DNA of 64,000 nucleotides from Isoetes taiwanensis (Eukaryota; Streptophyta; Lycopodiopsida; Isoetales; Isoetaceae), in assembly GCA_021234155.1 (NCBI GenBank), contig JAJEKV010000085.1, forward strand, positions 3,730,706 to 3,794,705, written 5' to 3'. Positions 46,254 to 57,219 of this stretch are shown here, piece by piece. The notes below the pieces were generated by a model, which searched no databases, was not told the origin of the DNA, and saw nothing but the letters and a program-made list of their open reading frames with translations. Numbering within the stretch: position 1 is the first letter of the stretch; each line of letters opens with the position of its first letter. Both the position numbers and the translations under genes were made by a program.

Positions 46254-46367
46254 TTGGATATGTCTGAATCATCAAGCAATGAAAGCTCAAGCGATGGGTC
46301 TAGCACTGGAAGTGAAAATGGTACATCCAGTAGTGAAAATGAGGATGTTGAAATAGAAAGTGTTTAA
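46254..46367 (+). other. Exon-like acidic serine-rich frame
   Basis: An acceptor-like CCTTTTTTTGTAG precedes a short frame, LDMSESSSNESSSDGSS then SENGTSSSENEDVEIESV, closed by TAA. It could be the last exon of an unseen gene or a captured piece. Composition alone cannot decide. Confidence 0.25.
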
Positions 46368-46599
46368 CCAAACTTTTTTAATATTTCTTAGGTCATAAAT
46401 AGGACAGTAAATAGTTCATGTCCAGTGTTCTTTTTAGACGTCGGAAACTAATCATGATGATGAGAATGCTTTATATTTTGTAAGCATTCCATGTTCAGTA
46501 TTCTTTTTAAAAATTTTGAATTAATCATGTTTCATAAACGTTCCATGTTCATTGTTCTTTTTAGAAATTGTCAATTAATCATGATCAATTGAAGTTCCT

Positions 46600-47288
46600 T
46601 TTATCTTTCGCCAATAATGTGACGAAAAAAGAGACAATGCATAGCATTAAAGATGATACAACATGGGCCAAAAAGATGATAACATTATGTCCAAAAAAAG
46701 ACTTAAAATATGACAAAAATGTGACTACAAATTGCCACAAAATATGACAAAAACTTATCTAAATATGTTAATAGATGATGATAAAAATGCCAAAAAAGCT
46801 TAAAATATGACCAAAAGGTGACAGAAAATTGTCAAAAAAAGGACAAATATGAACTAAAATATGTCAAAATACATGACAAAAAGATGTCAAAAGCAACTTA
46901 AAATATGACAATTAGATGCCAAACAATTGTCAAAAAAGTGACAAGAAGTGATCTATAATGTGGCAAAATAAGTGCCAAAGAATTGCCAAAAAAATGACAA
47001 GAAATCGTCTAAAATATGACAGAATACATGACAATAAATTGCCAAAAAGTAACCTAAAATATGACAAAATAGGTGTCAAAATTTTGCCTAAAAAAGTGAC
47101 AAAACAATGTGGTAAAATATGACAAAATAAGTGTAAAAAACTTGACAAAAAAAGTGACAAAATACTGACGATGTATCGTCACCAATTTTTGACATTTTTA
47201 TGGTCATATTTTTGTCAGTTCTCTGGAATTTGCAGTAGTCTACAAAGTGACAAAAAAACTGACAATAAATGCCTGTTCTCTTGTAGTG
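46600..47288. mobile_element. Terminal part of a CACTA-type element with subterminal repeats
   Basis: The reverse complement of 47272-47288 is CACTACAAGAGAACAGG, the classic CACTA-family terminus. To its left, from about 46625 to 47165, words such as AAAATATGACAAAA, GTGCCAAA, AATTGCCAAAAA and GTGACAA recur every ~30-90 bp, as expected of subterminal repeats. A TGACGAT/ATCGTCA hairpin lies at about 47166-47181. I cannot find the opposite terminus or a transposase nearby. Confidence 0.6.
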
Positions 47289-48914
47289 ATAATCATGCCA
47301 AAATAATATACCACCACGAAGGGTGGTCCATCCATCATCATCACGAAAAAGACAATACATCCATAATAACACGAAATGACAAGGCGCTACCCTGGGCTCA
47401 GACTCCAAGGGATCAACTGACGGTCAAGGCCTCAAGATATCAACAGACGGAAGTATAACATGGCGTTGGCTGCCATAAGACAATGGCTAGGGTAGTCCAC
47501 TCCATCTGCCCCTCCTGTGCACACTTTGCAGATAGGCTGAATCATGCTATGACATGCTTTTAGCCCTCCGGAGACGCAATCCCAAGGAATCACCCTTCGG
47601 GACTACTCCAGGTTACATCTCCCCAGTCCGATGAGGCAGGTCAGAGAGGCGTCTCCTCCCCGAGCATGACGGATCCCTGGGTGTGCTAGAGAACACGTGC
47701 CCCCTCAATGACCCCCGCATCCGTACCCGACTTACTCCCATAAATCTAAAGGCTGGCTCACCAGCCCGTTCGAGCCCAGGGCGTCTATATAGGCACATCC
47801 CTCCGGCCCAGAGAGTGTCAGACCCATACCCGGCCCACACACAGTGGCCGGCTACAAGCCTAGCACACTATAGGAGTCTTGTAGCCACGCTAGGCAAGAC
47901 CCCACCCCCAATTCACCATCATACTCGTTATCTGGTGCTGAACTACATCATAGCATAACCAGGTTGGCTCTTGTGCACAAGCTGCATTTATTGGGTATTA
48001 AGGGATCTAGCTAGAGACATCTCTACTGCTAAGAGGCTTTTAGGTCTCTACCCTTCCCTTAATTCCCAATACATAGACGAAGCGGAAAGAAAGAATATAA
48101 ACACCATCTAAGTATCCCGAACAACATATAAAAGAGAATTTAATCATTCCATCTATTCAAAGAAGTGTCAGCAGAATAGAAGCTATCTAATGACTAACCA
48201 GTCTCTTGGCTGGAGCCGTTGTCACGGAAGGCATCCATAGCTCGAGACTTGTTGGTAGGTGTTGGCAAAAACGGGTTTAAGCTGGTGGCTGCTGCTCCTC
48301 TTCACTCTCAATTCGAATTTGGGATGAATTGGGGTAGGACCCCTATTCCATGACCAAAAATGGCAAGTCCCTCCTGGCCAATCGGTTTGGGCCAGGTGGC
48401 ACCCCCTCATTGGTGATAATTAGTTAATTAGATCAAATTAGCATAATTAGGTTAATTATGCCACTAAAATCCATAATTATCCATTGGTTTTATTAGCATA
48501 GCTAATAAAATCCATTGTAGGTGAACCCCCACTTGGGCCCTTAGGCCTACTATGTACTGGTCATGGTATGCATACATATACCGTATAGATACCTGGATAG
48601 TCATATTCTCTCCCCTTGAATTAATGATGTCCTCAGCATTAGAGTTAGTGGAGAGTAATTATGGTAAAGATAACTTTGATTTATTGAAAATGTGAAAGGG
48701 TTACATATGAAAGTAGCAGGACAAAAAGTCCTTTTTTCAACATAAGCATTAAGAGATTACATTCAAAAGTACATTTCAAACACAAATTTTCAAGAGCACA
48801 AGTTGGCCTACGAAGTGAGGCCCAGGTTCTTCTGTAGCTTATCAGTACGCTCTACTGGCCTGCAGAAGTGAATACATTAGTGTTTAAGAAATAATTTAAG
48901 TAGTGTGGTTAAAG
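47289..48914. other. Spacer, locally GC-rich
   Basis: 47480-47920 is clearly richer in G and C than its surroundings and contains TATATAGG near 47787, so it may be a piece of an LTR or promoter. There is no supported coding frame. 48420-48640 is AT-rich. Confidence 0.3.
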
Positions 48915-49081
48915 GGACCACCCCCTGCTAAGGTTTTTCCTTCGAAAACCCTTCGGGGCGGGGGTTTTTCAATCCTGTCAGTAACACGCTTGCTGCTCTC
49001 TTTTTGTTTGGGTCCCATAGGCCAATTGGTCTCCGTGGATGCTAAAAACCTATTCTATTCTATTCTATTCTATTCTATTCT
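48915..49081 (+). mobile_element. Solo LINE 3' tail, copy B, ending in (CTATT)n
   Basis: Only the last ~165 bp of the hairpin-tail LINE family are present. Hairpin 1 is CTTCGAA / TTCGGGG with loop AACCC (48940-48958), and hairpin 2 is AGGCC / GGTCT (49019-49032). The copy ends in a CTATT microsatellite (49049-49080). It is an extreme 5' truncation. Confidence 0.85.
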
Positions 49082-49089
49082 TAAATAAA

Positions 49090-49117
49090 CTAGTTATGGT
49101 GCCCGGCGTTGCCGGGC
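49090..49117 (-). mobile_element. Helitron-type 3' terminus
   Basis: On the minus strand a perfect 7-bp hairpin (GCCCGGC, loop AAC, GCCGGGC) is followed by seven bases and CTAG, and the next base is T. Hairpin, short spacer, CTAG and a following T are the hallmarks of a Helitron 3' end. The element would extend to the right. I could not identify its TC-type 5' end. It sits nine bases after the solo LINE tail. Confidence 0.65.
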
Positions 49118-51725
49118 TTTACTAACAATTTGAAGAGGCAAGGATAATATAGAGCAACTCTTTAAGCTTCATTGGCTGTGAAGTATGATGCTACACTGTG
49201 TACTTTTACTAAACTGAAGCAACATTAGTTATAGCTGAAGTTGTGTATGCTTCTCTTCGTTTCGGTAGGAGGTAGTGACATTTAGAACTTGATTGTGTAG
49301 GTCTTGATGGTTGTGGAGAAATTGAGTACACCAAAAGTAGATATGTTATCTCAGAATTTTGAATATGTTCCATTGTGAAATTTGAGTGGTCTAATATGCG
49401 GTTATAGTGGTTTGCAAAAATATATCTTATATGTCTACAATGGCAACTATGTCTACAATGGCAATTGTTATTGAATTGCGAGTAGGATTAAGGAACAACG
49501 AAGAGAAAAACTATCTTACCTTTGGGATATCCTAGCAGGCAAAACATGGAGAATGACAATTTCAGAGGGCACAAACCAACCTAAAGAGATCCAAACGCAA
49601 AATGTTTATAATGTATGTGAATGAGCTATTAAAAGGCTTTCTTAAAGGAAGATGTCTCCTTGAAGTTTCAAAATAAAAATGTTTGGTCTTTTTCTTGAAT
49701 TTTCCGCTCTTGCAACTTTAGATAGACAAACTTCTGATTAATTGTGGATCTACAATGTTGTCAAGATCTATATGTGATGGTTACTTCATAGGGCTTAGCC
49801 CTATACCGAAATTTGACAAACGCAACCTCTTTGTTTGTGGGATATATTGGAGTACAAAGAGCCACTTACACACTGAACAATTTCTTTATATTATCAATAT
49901 GTAGGAAAGAAGGACCAAATACTACAACCGAATAGTTTTGGCTACAGAATTGGTGAAAACCATGGCACAATAATCAAAATAGCCACGACATTTTCGAACT
50001 AAGCAATAGGGTCAAAGCTACAACCGAATAAACAATAATCAAAATAGCCATAAACAATAATCAAAATAGCCACGACATTTTCGAACTAAGCAATAGGGTC
50101 AAAGCTACAACCGAATAATTTTGGCTACAATTCTAGAGGCATGCAAGAATACTTCATACAATTTTGAAGTTCAAGAGAATCAAAAAGCTCTTCAAGCTTA
50201 TAGGAGTAAGATCGTTTGTTATGAGTCTGTCCCAGCTGCTAAATACAATGTCAAGGAATCTTGGTTCTCAGTCAACAAAGAAATAAGATTTTGGATTATC
50301 ACATTAAGTACTGTCAACAATATGCATCCATTTTTTGCCAGATGCAAACATTTGTAACCATCCAACATTGATTGCACCAAAAGGCTATATGTGTTGGAAA
50401 CACTACATCGAATAAAGCTCATATTTTGAACGAATAGTAGAAAGTGAACTGAATTTATTGACAATGCCAAACATAGGAATAAGATGCTAACCAATCAAAA
50501 AAAAGAAAAGGATTTAGAAAATCATGCTAAGTTGACCTACCTTGGTAAAACGTAGTTGTTGCTCCAGATTTAGAAACAGAGGCTACATGGTAATATATAA
50601 CTTACGTGGTCTAAAATAAGAAGAGGCAGTGAAGCTGCATATTCTCCTCCATGTGAAGTTAAAAAATTATCTTCAAAATTCGAACCACCAGAACATAGCA
50701 AAACCTAAACATATATACCTACAAATGGGCTCTGCATAAGAGTAGAACTGAAGATAGAGTCCCTACCCTCACTTTATAAGCCTCTTGTGGTTAAGGACAG
50801 ATTCAGATAATAAACTAAGGATAGAAATCACAATGTCTGTCCCTGCCAGTGTGGTTAATGATGCGCTCAGAAATTGAGCTTACTTGAGGCCAAGTATTGC
50901 ACTAATTATATATGAACTTCAGAGTAAACACAACAACAAATGACAAATATGAGCAGGATCTAAGAATGTGGGATACGCAAAAATCGGGCACCTGAATACA
51001 TTTCTCTGAATTTCTGCTGAACTGAATGCAGGTTTGGAACTGTATATTCGTGATGCATCATCACAAATGGCCTGCTGGTGGCATGCTTTTAAGAATTTCT
51101 CTCCCCCCTCCCCATATTTAGTCTCCCCTCCTAATACCATGAATGGTCTGATGTACCAAAATTAAGCTAGTGTGCATAATATCGAATCGCAAATTACAGA
51201 AATTAGTCTATGCTCTATTTAATAAGTGGTTCGTGGAATGGGAGAATGCAATTTTCAGCTAAACCTGGTTGTAAAATATTGGGTCGGTCCTATGGTGCTC
51301 CTGTTAAGTACAAAACAAATTGTGTTAGCATCAGCAATCAGAGGAAGAAATATGAAATGCAACATACATGTTCTATCACTGTATTTGCTGCAGATTTCAA
51401 CAATTTTTATGACTATGCAGCATAAAAGTTCTATCACTGTATTTGCTGCAGAAATCAATAACTTTTATGACTACCTACCTTGATGAATGTGGCTGCCATG
51501 TTGAAGTTGTCGACGCTCTAACCATCTCCCCATGTCATCCCTCCTAAAACAAATCGATGTAATCTTAAAAGCCTGATACACATCACTTAATGAATGCAAT
51601 TCTGAATCTATACAATCAACATTCCTTCAAAAACTTAGACATTTTATAGATGCATATCCATGGTATTGCAGGTACATTCTCCGAGCCCTATACCATCATC
51701 TATATACGTATGTATAGGAATATGG
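49118..51725. other. Probable Helitron interior or spacer, with small duplications
   Basis: I recognise no gene. An 87-bp tandem duplication (landmark AGCCACGACATTTTCGAAC at 49981 and 50068) and a ~59-bp tandem duplication (landmark TCTATCACTGTATTTGCTGC near 51370 and 51429) are clear. A plus-strand frame at 50121-50357 has no domain. Confidence 0.45.
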
Positions 51726-51845
51726 CATTTAAAGAAACTTTTTACAAACATAGACTCTTCACAACCCCTTACCTAGACAGCCCTGTCTGAACAAATTTCC
51801 CAATAAATAAGACAGCGTATATGTAATTGCATTTTCTTCAACTAC

Positions 51846-51950
51846 CTTTTGCTTCTCAAAAAGACCAGAAAGATCGAGTCCTTTAGAAAGGGATATTAAC
51901 TCAAATGCATTCATTGGGCATGGTTTCTTCACTTCTGTCACAAAATGCTT
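51846..51950 (-). pseudogene. CIPK exon with NAF motif (copy 1)
   Basis: This 105-bp exon is bordered by a CAG acceptor and a GTAGTT donor on the minus strand. Its 35 codons include MNAFELISLSKGLDLSGLF, the NAF/FISL motif by which CBL-interacting protein kinases (SnRK3) bind calcineurin B-like calcium sensors. It is intact in this copy. The matching position in the other copy, near 52400, has lost most of it. No PPI domain exon follows to the left and no kinase N-terminal exons lie to the right, so this is a gene fragment. It lies on the same strand as the Helitron-type end at 49090. Confidence 0.85.
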
Positions 51951-52045
51951 CTGCACGTGGACAGGTCTTCAGCATTATAATATAAATTTAAAAACTTATT
52001 TCTATTCGTAAAAAAGTGATCAAACAATCACAAATAAAGTCTTAC

Positions 52046-52168
52046 TCCTGAATTGTTGAAGACAGCATCAACATCATCTAGACTTGTATTTTCTTCCTCC
52101 TCGAACTTTGCTGGAATATACCCTTTTGTAAACTACTCATGTTCTAAAATTTCTGGAATGGTGATCCG
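52046..52168 (-). pseudogene. CIPK kinase-end exon (copy 1), nonsense mutation
   Basis: A 123-bp exon with CAG acceptor and GTAAGA donor encodes RITIPEILEHE, then a stop where the second copy has Trp, then KGYIPAKFEEEE and DDVDAVF. This is the conserved end of the CIPK kinase domain and its junction with the regulatory region. Confidence 0.85.
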
Positions 52169-52534
52169 CTGCAAATCAGTTAGTAATATCAGTTAGGGGC
52201 AAGATTAAAAGAAAGACCGAGAAGTTTGCAAGAGAGTGGCATTACAAACATTACCGTCAAAGTAATGCATTTAAAGAAACTTCTTACAAACCTAGACTCT
52301 TCACAACCCCTTACCTAGACAGCCCTGTCTGAACAAATTTCCCAATAAATAAGACAGCGTATCTAATTGCATTTTCTTCAACTACCTTTTGCAAAGATCG
52401 AGTCCTTTAAAAAGGGATATTAACTCAACCCGGAAAAATCAAATTTAAACAATAGGATGCATTCATTGGGCATGGTTTCTTCCCTTCTTTCTATTCGTAA
52501 AAAAGTGATCAAACAACTACAAATAAAGTCTTAC

Positions 52535-52657
52535 TCCTGAATTGCTGAAGACAGCATCAACATCATCTAGACTTGTATTTTCTTCCTCCTCGAACTTTGC
52601 TGGAACATACCCTTTTCTAAACCACTCATGTTCTAAAATTTCTGGAATGGTGATCCG
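52535..52657 (-). pseudogene. CIPK kinase-end exon (copy 2), open
   Basis: This is the same 123-bp exon with intact splice sites and no stop (RITIPEILEHEWFRKGY, LDDVDAVFSNSG). With the NAF exon of copy 1 it forms the one order of exons that could be spliced in frame. The upstream kinase exons are missing from the window, so it remains a fragment. Confidence 0.85.
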
Positions 52658-52748
52658 CTGAAAATTAATTAGTAATATCAGTTAGGGGCAAGATTAAAAG
52701 AAAGACTGAGAAGTTCGCAAGACAGTGGCATGACAAACATTACCGTCG

Positions 52749-53369
52749 AAGCAATGTATGCAGCTAAGGAAGCATTGAGAGAGTATGTCTATGCACCTGC
52801 AAATTCTTCAGGGCAATATCATTATCTTCTACATTGTTTATTCAAGATACATGCGATGTTTAAGGCCAATAAGGACTATGGAAAAAAGCCAAAAATAACT
52901 TGTAACATAAGGTTGCTCAATTATGCAAGAGCAACAAAAGTAGCCAAAGCAAAAGAGCATAACATTAATGTTAAATCCCCAACAAAGAAGACCCACATCA
53001 TATGGATATGAAAGTAAGTGTCAAAAATGCAATCATCGACCATTGCAGTAAATATCCAAAAATCACAAGGGATTGGCCCAAACACTGTTCATGTTTGACC
53101 GAGAGAATCCATATTGATCCAGTTCAAAAATGTCTGGGATCCGAAGTTGAACATAGAAAAATTGTCTTCAAAACCGACCTGCGACATGGGAAATTTTCGA
53201 GGATACTAAAGAACATGAACTTGCTTTAGTCAGTAAAATAAAGTTAGAAGGAATATGTATCTATGAATCCAATCCTCAGTTCAAAAGCTCAAGCAGTCTA
53301 TTTACATTGCAGGTTGCCATCAAATGCAGTAAGGTCCCATATGTGTCTGCTAATGCCTTGTGATGGTAA
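52749..53369. other. Spacer between CIPK fragment and LINE
   Basis: Two plus-strand frames (52730-53011 and 53002-53229) are open and lysine-rich but have no domain I recognise. The Helitron 5' end could lie here or beyond the LINE. Confidence 0.3.
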
Positions 53370-56157
53370 TATGATTCACGTGCTAGCAGACGAGCAATGC
53401 CTACACTTGGTCACTCACTTCAGTGTCGGGACAGGTGGCCGGGACGAGGAAGTAGATTCCGACCATCAGCCCCTGTTCTTGCAGATAGATTGGCAGGCCA
53501 ACCGAGCACCCATTGCCCCAACACCCCATGTACCACGGTTGCGTCTGGACTATGATCATGCGGCGGTCTATGCGAGGATGCTTGAACATGAGCTGCCGGA
53601 AGTGCTGCAGCTCCCCACACTTCAACAGCAGACGGCCCAGCTGAACCAGCTCCTTCTGAGGGTAGGCGACAGATGCTTTGGGAGAGGCCGCTCTCGACGA
53701 TCCACAGGGGCTGCAACCACCTTCCCCATAATCACCGGTTCGATGGCCGAATGTCGGGAGCTGAAAACGATGGCTCGCCAAGTCTTTGGACCCCACCATT
53801 CACTGCGGGCCGTCCGTCAATACCGCTCCTTCCTCAAGACCAAGAAAGCCGGTACCTTCGCGAAGCACCAAAGAATGATGTTTGGTCTACTAGACCGCCA
53901 CCCTAGGGCCTTCTGGAGAAAGGTCTTGAGTAAGCCCTCGACCCGACCCACGGAAATATTACCGGAACAATGGGTGAGATACTTGCGGCATTTGTATGAC
54001 CCAATGGGAAGCCGGGCGGCGTACCTCCATGACGGGCCTAGCTTATCGGTCATTCATGAAGGGATGTCATAATAGGCACCGCAGCGCCTCGCTAATCGGG
54101 AAGGAAGCAGATTTGGATGGTATGCGGCGAGCTTCTCAAGTGGGCGGGCCCCAATGGTGCCGGTTCTCACAAAGACTCTTCAACGGGGCATTGCAAGAAG
54201 GCTTACCCCTTGACCGGACTACCAGGTAGAGTTGTGCCCATATACAAAGCGAGGGGACCCCACGTAAACTATCGTACCATTATATGGTGGGTTCTCTTTT
54301 GCCAAGTTGCTTGCGGGATTCTTGAGCAGCCGACCCGACACTTTAGGCGGAGGATGGAGAAGTCGCGGGCTCTCACGCAGGCGGGCTTCCGCCCGGCATT
54401 CTACTATTGACCATATCTTCACTCTGCGAACATCATAGAGGATAGCCGAATCAACGCCGAGAACTTTCCGTCTTGTTGCTTTGTGGATTTCGCCAAAGGC
54501 TTTTGACCGCGGTGCCTCGGGATAAGTTGTGGGGACCATTTGAGCATTTGGGGACCCCGTCGACTTGAATGCTATTCTGGACTATCTGAGGCTTGCTCGG
54601 TTAGTCTCACACTTGTCGGGGAGCCCGTTGTTAGTAGCATTGGGGTGCGCCGGGCTGCCCTCTATCCCCGACGCTCTTGGCTTGTACATTGACCAGGCTA
54701 GAAGAATGGCTAGCTGAGCACGCGGAGGCTCGGTTGATGCACCACATAATCCGGCAACTCATATATCGCGATGATGTTGACCTGCTCGCATATACCCCTG
54801 AGGACATGCAACGCCACCGGATGCTTTGGACACTTTCGCCAATTCATTCGGCATGAGAATTAACTTGGCCAAGGCGAGGGTGTTGTTGGTCCCATCATCC
54901 CCAAGACCCACGCCTTCCCTCATTCACTTACCAGGCGGGTAGTGGAGGTGGCTCGATCTTATAAGTATTTGGGCATTGAGTTTTCTACTACCACACACCG
55001 GGATGCATCCATCGGTTACGGGTCACTGCAGGGCCGGAAAGCCCCGGTATGCAATGCAAAACAACAAATCACAAGGCAGTAGCCAGATGCATGGGGTCAC
55101 CAGGCACACTTGTTCGGGGCCTTGGTTGAGCCGGTCCTCCTCTATGGGGCGAAGTGTGGGGGCCGGTGATATCCCTCACCACTTGGAACAATCTAGAGCA
55201 GTGCTGAAGGCCTTCTTGGCCCGGGCTTTGAGTCAAATCCACGGTCCCATATCGGATCTTGCTCCGAGAAACAAGCTTCCTTCCATTCTGAGGGCTGCTA
55301 CTGAACGTCACATTATTTACTTCCGTAAGGTGGTGGCTATGGATGAAGCCCGGCTACCCAACCTTGCTTTGGCGTTGGCGATGGGCCATAGCGACTCAAA
55401 GCCTTTGGAAAGACAAGCAAGCCCGGTGGTTCTCGCGATGGAATGTGCGAGGCACAGGTGTGGACCGGTGCATACACAAAGGAACGCTTGTGCCTTGAAG
55501 CGGTACTTGGATGCTTGCTTCATGGCCAAGCTTTGGGATGCGAGGCCTGTCACATGTCAAGGTGGCAAATTATCGACAAGGGTTAATCCCATGCTCACAA
55601 GGGGCCCATCCCACTACCTGCGCACCCATCTACCCATGAAAAAGCGCCCGGGGTGATTGCTTCCATTCGCGACAGGTGCACACCACCTCCGCATTGAGGC
55701 GGGGAGATGGATTCGGGCCGCGGGAGGGGCGAGTCTGCCGTCTTTGTCAACGAGGCCATTGAGGATGAAAGTCACGCCCTCCAGGCTTGTCCGGCGTACG
55801 AGCATATCCGGGCTCGGTATGCTCGGTTAGTTGTGCCCCATCAGGCCCTGCATGAGCTACTGAGCACGGCCTCTGTAGGCTTGTTGGGATCGTACCTCCA
55901 GGAGGTAATGGATACGCGGACTCAGTTATGCCCCCCTGTCCGACATTAACCTCAGCTGTGCTTGTGATTATGTATATAACTGTGCAGTATGTCAGCATCC
56001 TTATTGCTACTAAGGTTTTTCCCCCGAAAACCCTTCGGGGCGGGGGTTTTTTAATCCTGGTAGTAATGCGCCTGCTGCTCTCTCTTTGTACTTGGGTCCC
56101 ATAGGCCAGTTGGTCTCCGTGGACGATAAAATCATATTCTATTCTATTCTATTCCTA
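53370..56157 (+). mobile_element. 5'-truncated LINE, hairpin-tail family, ending in (CTATT)n
   Basis: The copy enters near the end of the endonuclease domain and runs through reverse transcriptase and a C-terminal zinc-finger region to the tail at 56006-56157. Tail hairpins are CCCCGAA / TTCGGGG (56022-56040) and AGGCC / GGTCT (56103-56116). The terminal microsatellite is CTATT, as in the solo tail at 49 kb and unlike the TTCC tail at 16 kb. I see no clear target duplication. The composition is richer in G and C than the flanks. Confidence 0.88.
53376..55949 (+). pseudogene. LINE ORF2 remnant (endonuclease end, reverse transcriptase, zinc finger)
   Basis: The first piece has DSDHQPLFLQI, the terminal Asp-His motif of the AP endonuclease (near 53460), then a linker with FAKHQRMMFGLLDRHPRAFW. 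Reverse transcriptase blocks follow in other frames: VVPIYKA and NYRTI (54230-54280), QAGFRP (near 54380), STIDHIF (54403), FVDFAKGF (54483), VALGCAGLPSIPDALGLYID-like sequence (54640-54690) and YLGIEF (54966). From 54976 a 226-codon piece covers the connection region. AIEDESHALQACPAYEHI (near 55755) is the zinc-finger signature. Frameshifts and stops are frequent. Confidence 0.85.
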
Positions 56158-57219
56158 TAAAATATAAACTGCTCCTATGTCATCTTCACACCATTTATTT
56201 CCATGAACCAAAAAAGTGTCATCAGTCCAATAACTATTATCCACTTGTATATAGTCCATCCCACTTACATCATTTGGCAAAGTCTTACCCTGATACAAAA
56301 TTGCTTCTTGCACAAGGCCCCCAAAAATGAACTTGTATAAAAAATTAGCATGAAAACCAGTATGAATGTGGTTTTTTTATACAACAATTTACAACATTAA
56401 AAAAAACCACGTGCCATTGCTAGTTTTGCAAAACCAATAATGGTTCATATCATGTTTTTTGTACTGATTCCAAATTTTATGCTAGTATTTAGAAATCATC
56501 ATTAGTTTGTAACATTGTTTTTAAGTGTACATTGATTTAGCAAAATCATTGCTAGTTCATGTCATGTTTAATTATATCAATTCTACAATCGCAGAGTAGT
56601 TTTTTAATATTATCAATAGTTTAGAAGATGTGTTTTAAGCATCAACTGATTATGGAAAACCATTGCTAGTCCGTATTATATTTAATTATATGAATTTAGA
56701 TTTTACAATGGTTTATAGGAATCATCATTAGTTTATAAAATGGTTTTTATATGTACATTTTTAATATCATAATTTCGGATGCTTTTACATGGTAATTGTT
56801 GAAAATTTTGGACAATATCGAGTTTTTCTTATTTGTTTGAGAACCATGTTAAGTTTTGCATTGCTAAAGTTTTTTTATGTGGTTAGTCACTGTGCTTGTT
56901 AATAGTTTATTATTATGTTAATCATATTAGTCTAGTAGTTTTCCAAATGCAAATGTCTTGGGCCTCCATAAAAATGCAAAGCTTCTAACTATAGAGAAAG
57001 TGTATATAATAGAATAGAATAGGTATTTGTTTCATAGAATCAAATACCTTATCAATAAATATTGCGGAAAAGAAAAAAAATGATGTGCCATGATTGGACA
57101 TGAACAACACAAGGCATTTTGAGCTACACACATAAGTATACAAGAGATTGAACTGAAAGTAAACATAATAGGTCTTTTATGATTACAAAGCAAAAAGAGG
57201 TGAACAAAGCTCAAGTATC
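56158..57219. repeat. AT-rich spacer with ~125-bp diverged tandem units (56400-56790)
   Basis: Words CCATTGCTAGT, ATGTTTAATTATAT, AATCATCATTAGTTT and TGTACAT recur about every 125 bp in three to four units between 56400 and 56790. No gene is seen in the rest. Confidence 0.55.

Larger units (their letters stand above)
51726..52748. repeat. ~500-540-bp tandem duplication of a CIPK gene segment
   Basis: The phrase starting GCATTTAAAGAAACTT occurs at 51726 and 52267 and is followed by about 480-540 bp of high similarity in each copy, including CCTTACCTAGACAGCCCTG and TAGTAATATCAGTTAGGGGC. Each copy holds two exon positions of a CIPK gene on the minus strand. Confidence 0.88.

Noticed and set aside
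49136-49156. TCTATATTATCC on the minus strand as a Helitron 5' end
   Set aside because: It would give an element of about 60 bp and is not preceded by A, so it is unlikely to be the start.
53401-53799. Minus-strand frames opposite the LINE ORF2 remnant
   Set aside because: They lie opposite clear endonuclease and linker coding sequence and have no domain of their own.
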